Part shown: positions 57,195-64,000 of the stretch, piece by piece
Layout: each line of letters starts with the position of its first letter
Numbering within the stretch: the first letter of the stretch is position 1
Source: Urophycis tenuis
Lineage: Eukaryota > Chordata > Actinopteri > Gadiformes > Phycidae
DNA: 64,000 nucleotides
Direction: 5' to 3'
Assembly (NCBI GenBank): GCA_036785325.1
Contig: JAXIVH010000006.1
Coordinates: 7,886,020-7,950,019, forward strand
Program-made: the position numbers and the translations under genes
The notes under the pieces: model-generated
Told to the model about the DNA's origin: nothing
Seen by the model: only the letters and a program-made list of their open reading frames with translations
Databases searched by the model: none

Positions 57195-58949
57195 AGCAGG
57201 CCCAGGGCGTTCCTTCCTAAGTGACAAGTGCCATCCATAACAGGCAGGGGAGGGCTGGTAAAGTGATTAGGTTCATAACACACAGAGTCCTGGTAAACAC
57301 AGCTGGTACCATGTCTCTCACGCAAGACACCATGGTAAATTGCTCTCTCAAAATTATAAATGGTGTTTCTTCAGGAGGGAAAGGTGTGGGTGGGTAGACT
57401 TCTTCTCACGAAGCACGCATGCAAGGATTTTACCAACAGGCCTGATTTCAATCTCACTTGGTGTTTGTGCGTGTGTTTGGTTTGGGGTGTGAAATGTACA
57501 GGATGTTGTTTGAGAAATGTCAAAGATGTTCATGTAAATAAGGCCTTTCTTGAGGCCCGTAATGAAGCATCATTATCACATTAAAACCCTATATCATGCA
57601 TGTTGTGTCTGTATTCTGTATTCACATGGATTATCGAATTAATATCATTCATCACCGTCACTTGTGCACACAGACGCTCAACCCCTAGCAATTATTTATT
57701 TAGGTTATAATATTCTTGTTATGTTTAACCTGTATGCCAATCCCTAGTTGGTAAACATTTATTTAGGTTATCATTTTCTTGGTTAGCTAGTGTGAAATGG
57801 CCACTGGTTATTGTGCTCTCTTTCCTAACAGCTTTTTTGCTTCATTTTTTATTTTTTCTTTCTTGCTAAGGAAATATCTTTAACGTCTAACTGATCAAAT
57901 AATTTAAATGAATGCAAAGACAATGTTTTTGCTAATTATGGACAGCAATATAAAATAAATATGTCTGTATTTACCAACCATTAACCAAACAATTGGTGTG
58001 CTACACAAAGCAGTGATTGATGTTGTAATCCTTAGATAGTATCCTATCATTTAGCATTCTTAAACAGTATCCCATAGTGTCCTGTAGTATGCTATAGCAT
58101 CCTGCAGCATCCTATAGTATCCTTTAGTATTCATATTTCATATTTAGTATTCATATTGCAGACAATAGTAGCCGGTCACTGTCTTGAAATAGACCCTGGT
58201 AGGGTGATGTAGTGTCGAATCACCCTGATCAATGTACACCTGATCATGCTGTACATTATCCCACTTATTACATGGCTACTTATGGAATAAATCAATCATT
58301 TGGCAGAAAATATTTAGAAACACAATTATCTATTATTATGTGTTCATAACATATTTTATTGCTTCTGCAAAAAAAAGATAATCGTTAAATACACAATAGT
58401 TAAATATTACAGCTGGAAATAGCGTCCAAAGCAATGGTCTGTCATTCATAGCAGCAGAAATAAAAGTATGCTGAATCCAATCAGTACCAATCAGTCAAGT
58501 ATTTAACAAAGCCATCTAATGACCTTACATTGTATTCTATAGTATAGTTAGTTATATAGTATATATATATAATATCTTTATATAGTGTCCTTTAGTATCC
58601 TTATATAGAGTATCCTTTGATATAGTATCATATGATATCATGACATGTATCCTACAATAACCATTCGTATCCTCATCCCTTATTGAAGGGTTTACCAAAA
58701 GGTTTGATGCAGGAAGTTTAATGACAGTGAGATGTGATGGAGCCTGCTGATTGAAATCGAGGCTGTTGAGTTGAGAAAGTATAGTCACCCAGAGGACTCC
58801 TTTAGTCATCTATAGCTATAGTGACCCTTTGACATTGTAGTGTGTCACATGGTATGTAGTGTGTGCCACAGCCCAGCAGAAGGCCTGTCTTATCTTTCCC
58901 ATACATACCATGTCTATACATGTCTGACCAGCCTCAACTCACACTCACT

Positions 58950-58979
58950 CAGACACACACGCACACACGAACACACACA

Positions 58980-59059
<80 letters not shown>

Positions 59060-59099
59060 CACACACACACACACGCACATGCACGCACACACAAACACA

Positions 59100-59183
<84 letters not shown>
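58950..59183. repeat. Long (CA)n microsatellite, about 230 bp
   Basis: CA array with scattered G and T interruptions concentrated in the middle (59050-59105). The outer parts are pure. Confidence 0.97.
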
Positions 59184-59186
<3 letters not shown>

Positions 59187-60365
59187 CCATGCAACTCCAA
59201 TTAATGTCATCACCTTCTGGACACCCATTGTGCTGGATGTTGGATGTATCAATGGTGGAATCATATAGAAAATACATCTGACAGGGTCAGGGTCAGGGTC
59301 AGGTATAATGTTCTGCCCTGTAGTCACATCTGCCTGGTGATGTTGAATTTTACAATACAGACAGTTGGCCGTTGGTTTCTTACCTGTTATTTCTTCTTTG
59401 GGAAAATATGATATCTGCAATGTTGACATTGTGACATGTCGGGGCATGTTGATGTGACAACTAAAAAACAAAGAAGAAAGAACAAAACCGAAAAAACTGG
59501 TTACAGACTAATCCCCGTTTCTCAGCGCAAACGTTCACACCCAATGCAGCCCAGGCTACAAGTGTCAAGGCTGCCAGTTGTGTAAGCAGAAGTCTCTGTT
59601 CTGTCGGCGGATGCTTCATTCGATTCACTCCGATGGCATGGCGTGACTCATTTGGGCCGACGTGTTTGCGTCAGCACTGGCTGGCTGTACACCCCCCCCT
59701 GACCTCCCACTCCCGCATGGACAATTCCTGGCACTATCCATCTGGACGCTCCCCTTACAATACTGGCTTTTGTCTGCGGCTGCTGCCCCGCCAACACAGC
59801 CCAGATGCTGTGCTCCGCAACCTCTAAAGACATTACTCAGCCATCAGGAAGGCAGAACATATTGGCTACCTGTCACTTGAAGGCCAGAGGATAAGTTTAG
59901 CAGACACACAGGCCACACACTGTTGTGCTCCTATAGGCATACGTATATAAATATTGCACGACTGGCCATGTGCGCAGAAACACGTCCCCCGAGGAATAAG
60001 AGCTCTATTGAATCCTGATCTGTGCAGTCATTTTGTAATAAGTTTGTATTTCCCCACAGAGATGAGAAGATAGCAGTCAGTGAAAAGTCTTCCGTCATCG
60101 CCCTGCTATTTGCTGAGTGAAAGCAGGGCTTCTTACAGTGCTCTGGCTGATTCCGTGGCTTGACGGGAAATACCTGTTCTGACCTCACTTGGGGAGAGGT
60201 TCGGTCGCCATGGCCTAGAAAGCTCTGAATGGCCGGCCCTTCTCCAGAGCTGACCAGCAGCACCTGTATACTGCTGCTCAGTCTGAATGATCCCATCAGT
60301 CCAATGGTGTGGTTGCCAGGGGTGAAAGTAGTTTTTATTTCTTGCCGTTTTTTTAATCATAGTTT

Positions 60366-60439
60366 TTTTATCATAGTGCGCGCGCTGTGGGTCACTATGA
60401 TAGTTCATAGTGACCCACAGCGCGCGCACTATGATAAAA
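60366..60439. repeat. Perfect 35-bp inverted repeat with 4-nt loop
   Basis: The left arm 60366-60400 contains ATCATAGTGCGCGCGCTGTG; the right arm 60405-60439 is its exact reverse complement. The loop is TAGT. The stem includes GCGCGCGC and GTGGGTCACTATGA. Confidence 0.95.
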
Positions 60440-61106
60440 CACTTCATTATCCATTATAGTCTACTTATCAAGCATTCAGTAGGGCTTCTTACCACACGCA
60501 GTAATTTTTTTAGCACACTAGTATGTAACTCTTTCATCCCCATGTATCAGTTTTTAATTTGTACAAATAAATTGCAAACACATCATTTCAACAACACAAT
60601 CATTTTAATGAAATTGTTTTAGCTGAACAATTGAAATATTGACTTTTCATTTTGGACATTAGACAAAGAACAGTGGAACAGAACAGAAAATTGAAAGTTT
60701 AGGTAAAACACTGCACGGAAGGTTCAGACACAATTCAGTTCACAACATGTTATATGCAATGTATATTGGGGAAAACCTGTTGCTTCTGGTAGGAGACAGT
60801 ATATTTTTCTTTCCGGTAGGCCTACGGCATACCCCTGGTGTGCTGACCTAGAGAGACACCAGCAAGGACTTTAGATTTAGGGAGCCCATAGATGGAAGGA
60901 GAAAAGAAAGCAAGAAGTTAATCTTCTCCAGTGGTCCAACATGGTCATTTGAACATTGTAAAGGTGTGGCAAACTCTCAAGGGAGATTGCAAACACAACA
61001 GGTTTAACAGCAGTGTTTAGAAAACCAATAGATTGTTCTTTGGAGGATCTGCTGGATTAGTGTTGGAGAATGGTTTTACAAGTGCCTTACAATGGTCTTA
61101 CAATGG

Positions 61107-61303
<197 letters not shown>

Positions 61304-61555
61304 ACACTCCTCAGTTTGAAGAGGTAAAAATCAGTTACCTTTGGTAATCCATATCTTTTACTGGTTCACTAGATGGCAAACATCTCCTCATCCACAAAAG
61401 AAAGAAATAAATAGGTCACAAACAGAATTTCATATGGAAACATGGTGTATTCACCATGTTGTCATTGATATGACAATGTGCCTGTTGTGGGATCCCAAGT
61501 CATATGTTTATTCAGGGTCTCACTTTCCAGCTACTTCAAATGGTGCTGTTTTGGA

Positions 61556-62016
61556 TTGTTGCTAGGGTGTTCTGCGCAGTAACTAGTGTTCTGAATGGTT
61601 GCTAGGGTGTTCTGTGCAGTAGGCTAACTAGTGTTCTGAACGGTTGCTGGGGTGTTCTTGTTGGTTTTCTATGGGTATACTAGGGGGTTTCCATTGTGTT
61701 CTAGATGTTTTCTAGGGTGTTCTGGGCATGTCTGTGGTTTTCTATAGTGTTTTGGGTGGTGGCTATAGGGTGTTCTAGATGGGTGCTTTAGGTGGTTGCT
61801 AGGGTATTATTAATGGTTGCTAGGGTGTTCTAGTTGGTTGATATGGTGTTCTAAGTGGTTGCTAGGGTGTTCTGGGTAGTTTCTATAAGGTTCTTGGTGG
61901 TTGCTAGGGTGTACTGGATGGTTGCCATGGTGTTCTAGGAGCTTGGGTATTCTGGGCGATTGATAGGGTGTCATAGGTGATTGCTAGGGTGCTCTTGGTG
62001 GTTGCTCGGTGGTTTC
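61556..62016. repeat. ~21-bp minisatellite (GGTTGCTAGGGTGTTCTGGGT type)
   Basis: Around twenty diverged units of GGTTGCTAGGGTGTTCT plus 4-6 variable bases, spanning 460 bp. Confidence 0.9.
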
Positions 62017-62591
62017 TATGGTGAACATTAAGATGAGCAATCACTACGAGCAGCTCAACATTTAATGTATACAATGGGGTCTAAATACTGTGGGAGAAGT
62101 GACCGTTTATAGATGTTAGCTTGTATTTTGTAGACTCTTCATTCATATTTAAATTGGACTCATCAAATCTCATCAGTTGCCAGCTCCTTCCTCCCCCTTT
62201 ATCACATCATAATGAAAACCGGCAGAAGATAATGATCACGTGATCAACGTTTAACTAGCCTACATTTAGCGTTGTCTTTTAGATGTGGCAGAAAATGTTT
62301 ATGGGTTTTCATATAAAGGTTTACAAAACCTTACCTTTAGAATGTGCATTATAGTTTAAGTGAAGTGCTTTGGACATTGCCTCAGTAAAAAAAAAAAAAA
62401 AAAAAAAAAAGAGAAGAATGGCAGGATGAATGGTGTGTATTAAGCTTTCTGTTGATACCCAAACAAATTGATCAATACATTCAATACATACAGTTCTTCT
62501 TTATTACACAATAAAAACTCAGAGCATTTATCACTTTAGTCAGACAAAAAGGCAATAATTCTTTACTGCATAGGTAGAATAAAGGTCAAAC

Positions 62592-62622
62592 ACACGCACA
62601 AGCACACACACACACACAAGCA

Positions 62623-62695
<73 letters not shown>
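62592..62695. repeat. (CA)n microsatellite
   Basis: CA array of about 100 bp with AG and CG interruptions at its left end. Confidence 0.96.
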
Positions 62696-62697
<2 letters not shown>

Positions 62698-63243
62698 TGC
62701 TTTGTAATCTCAAAACGCCTCATCAACTTCTGAAGCACATAGGCTGCTTTTAACTGGCTCTTCTTGGACTCCAGCGCAAATCAGCTTTGTGGCCTTGTAA
62801 AATATTCTCTATATCAATCTAAGGTACATTTGTTACGTATATCACGGAATTTGCCTTTATACGGGAAATAAAAACATGAAAACATTGTGTTATTGCCTTG
62901 GCCAACCGGATACATGTCAGCCAGCTGCTAACGAAGCCGGATAACTGCATTCTGAATATGTAGTATTATAAAGTGGAATATAAGATCGAGGAACTATGGA
63001 TTCTATTGCTAAATGCCAAAGGAAGAATGGCATTTTCGGAATTTTCTATCAAAACGTGTTATGTATTCCTATTGGTTTTGAAACAGGTTTCGGTTGGTTT
63101 TGGGTGCACGTTTACCCTACTTGTGCACTATGCTTCCACAGTCATGGTAGCACTTCCCTCTGCTGGTGGGAATGAATATTGCATCATGACAAAGTGTTTC
63201 GTACTACAGTCAACAACCGTGACCTCGAGTGACATATACAGTA

Positions 63244-64000
63244 TATAGAGCCACGGGCGGTCCTAGCCTGTTTGGTGCCCTGTGCGAACCCCCCACCCGG
63301 CACCGCCCCCCCAAAAGTCAAACCAGTCCATTTAGGTTTAGGATTGAACAATAATGTATTTTATTGTAAAAACTCTTGTCAGAACCATACTGAAATAAAA
63401 CAGAAATCTATGCACATTATGCCATAATAACATAGTCACACTGAAGTTAAAATAAGACATACATAAGTGTTTCCCACAGGATTTCTGTAGACTATGGTGG
63501 AGGGCTCGTAATCCTCTAGGGGGGTCCGGGGGCATGCCCCCCCGGAAGAAAAAATTCAGTAGATTTCATTTAAATGCATCAATCTGGTGAATTTTGAGAA
63601 CCAATTTATGACATATCAATTACTGACAAATTACTTACAAACTGCTGGTACTGGTATGAATGTTGATGACACAATGTGTCATACTAAATGGGGTTGAGGA
63701 GTTTTCAGAAAGCATTTATACAAAAATGACAAACACAGCGCTGAGCCTTTATACTACTAGTGAACTGTCAAGCGCGCAGCTGGGGGGGCGGGGGGTCGCG
63801 AGGACGCCTTGCCATGGCGACGGGGGAAAACAGGACGTTGGGGAGCCAAACCAGCCGCGAGGATTTCCCCTTCTATTAAACGCTACAGCCCACCTGTGTT
63901 GGCATATTATTGGGCTGCTAGTGAAGTCTATTTGCCTAGGTGAAATGAGTCCAGGCCAGAGCTAGTGAGCGGAGCGGAGCGCGAGCGAGCGAGGAGCGGA
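63244..64000. repeat. Transposon-derived fragments at the window edge
   Basis: Two blocks look repeat-derived: 63244-63320 (GGGCGGTCCTAGCCTGTTTG, then GTGCCCTGTGCGAACC) and 63465-63550 (GTTTCCCACAGGATTTC, then GGGGGTCCGGGGGCATGCCC). The last 50 bases (GAGCGGAGCGGAGCGCGAGC) are also low-complexity and cut off by the window end. Confidence 0.4.

Noticed and set aside
59281..59303. GGGTCA repeats resembling interstitial telomere sequence
   Set aside because: The unit is CAGGGT/GGGTCA, not TTAGGG, and only four copies occur.
58840..59471. Long open frames of His/Thr or Val/Cys at CA repeats (also at 291, 7223, 7740, 15521, 23339, 27500, 57092, 61033)
   Set aside because: They are translations of dinucleotide microsatellites with no other coding signal.

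Overview
The window is vertebrate nuclear DNA, almost certainly from a ray-finned (teleost) fish. Its genes are split into many short exons with GT-AG introns. The proteins are fish-type, including a tac3 precursor that carries both neurokinin B and the second tachykinin found in fish. The non-coding DNA is full of typical teleost repeats: tRNA-derived SINEs, hAT and piggyBac relics, and fold-back elements. (CA/GT)n microsatellites are unusually long and frequent. That density is reminiscent of cod-like fishes (Gadiformes), but this is an inference and the species is not proven.

Four protein-coding genes can be reconstructed exon by exon with open, phase-consistent reading frames. (1) slc26a10, plus strand, 16756-25648, has 18 coding exons and encodes a 702-aa SulP/STAS anion-transporter family protein. 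(2) b4galnt1, minus strand, 31597-36555, has 10 coding exons and encodes 533 aa, the GM2/GD2 ganglioside synthase. (3) A core-1 beta-1,3-galactosyltransferase (c1galt1 family), plus strand, 40521-43944, has 3 coding exons and encodes 427 aa with an acidic low-complexity tail. (4) tac3 (neurokinin B precursor), minus strand, 45414-46467, has 6 coding exons and encodes 121 aa, with a non-coding first exon at about 46.8 kb. slc26a10 and b4galnt1 are tail to tail, b4galnt1 and c1galt1 head to head, and c1galt1 and tac3 tail to tail. slc26a10, b4galnt1 and tac3 also lie close together on human chromosome 12q13, so this is a conserved syntenic block.

Layout: 1-16.6 kb is intergenic, with microsatellites, a minisatellite holding a hAT-type MITE with an 8-bp target duplication, and palindromes. 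16.7-26.5 kb is slc26a10. 26.5-31.3 kb is intergenic, with a CT/CA repeat, a (CA)75 tract and an internally deleted piggyBac element. 31.3-37.5 kb is b4galnt1, with a large fold-back element in its last intron. 37.5-40.5 kb is the divergent intergenic region, with a hAT transposase relic. 40.5-44.5 kb is c1galt1. 45.1-46.9 kb is tac3. 46.9-64 kb appears gene-free, with SINEs, palindromes, very long CA arrays and a 21-bp minisatellite.

Two of the genes are Golgi glycosyltransferases: one makes gangliosides, the other makes the core-1 O-glycan. The other two encode a membrane transporter and a neuropeptide precursor. There is no sign of an operon or shared pathway; the arrangement reflects ancestral synteny. 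I found no convincing undescribed biological system. The most interesting signals are repeats that have become part of splice sites or coding sequence, and several perfect or near-perfect palindromes.
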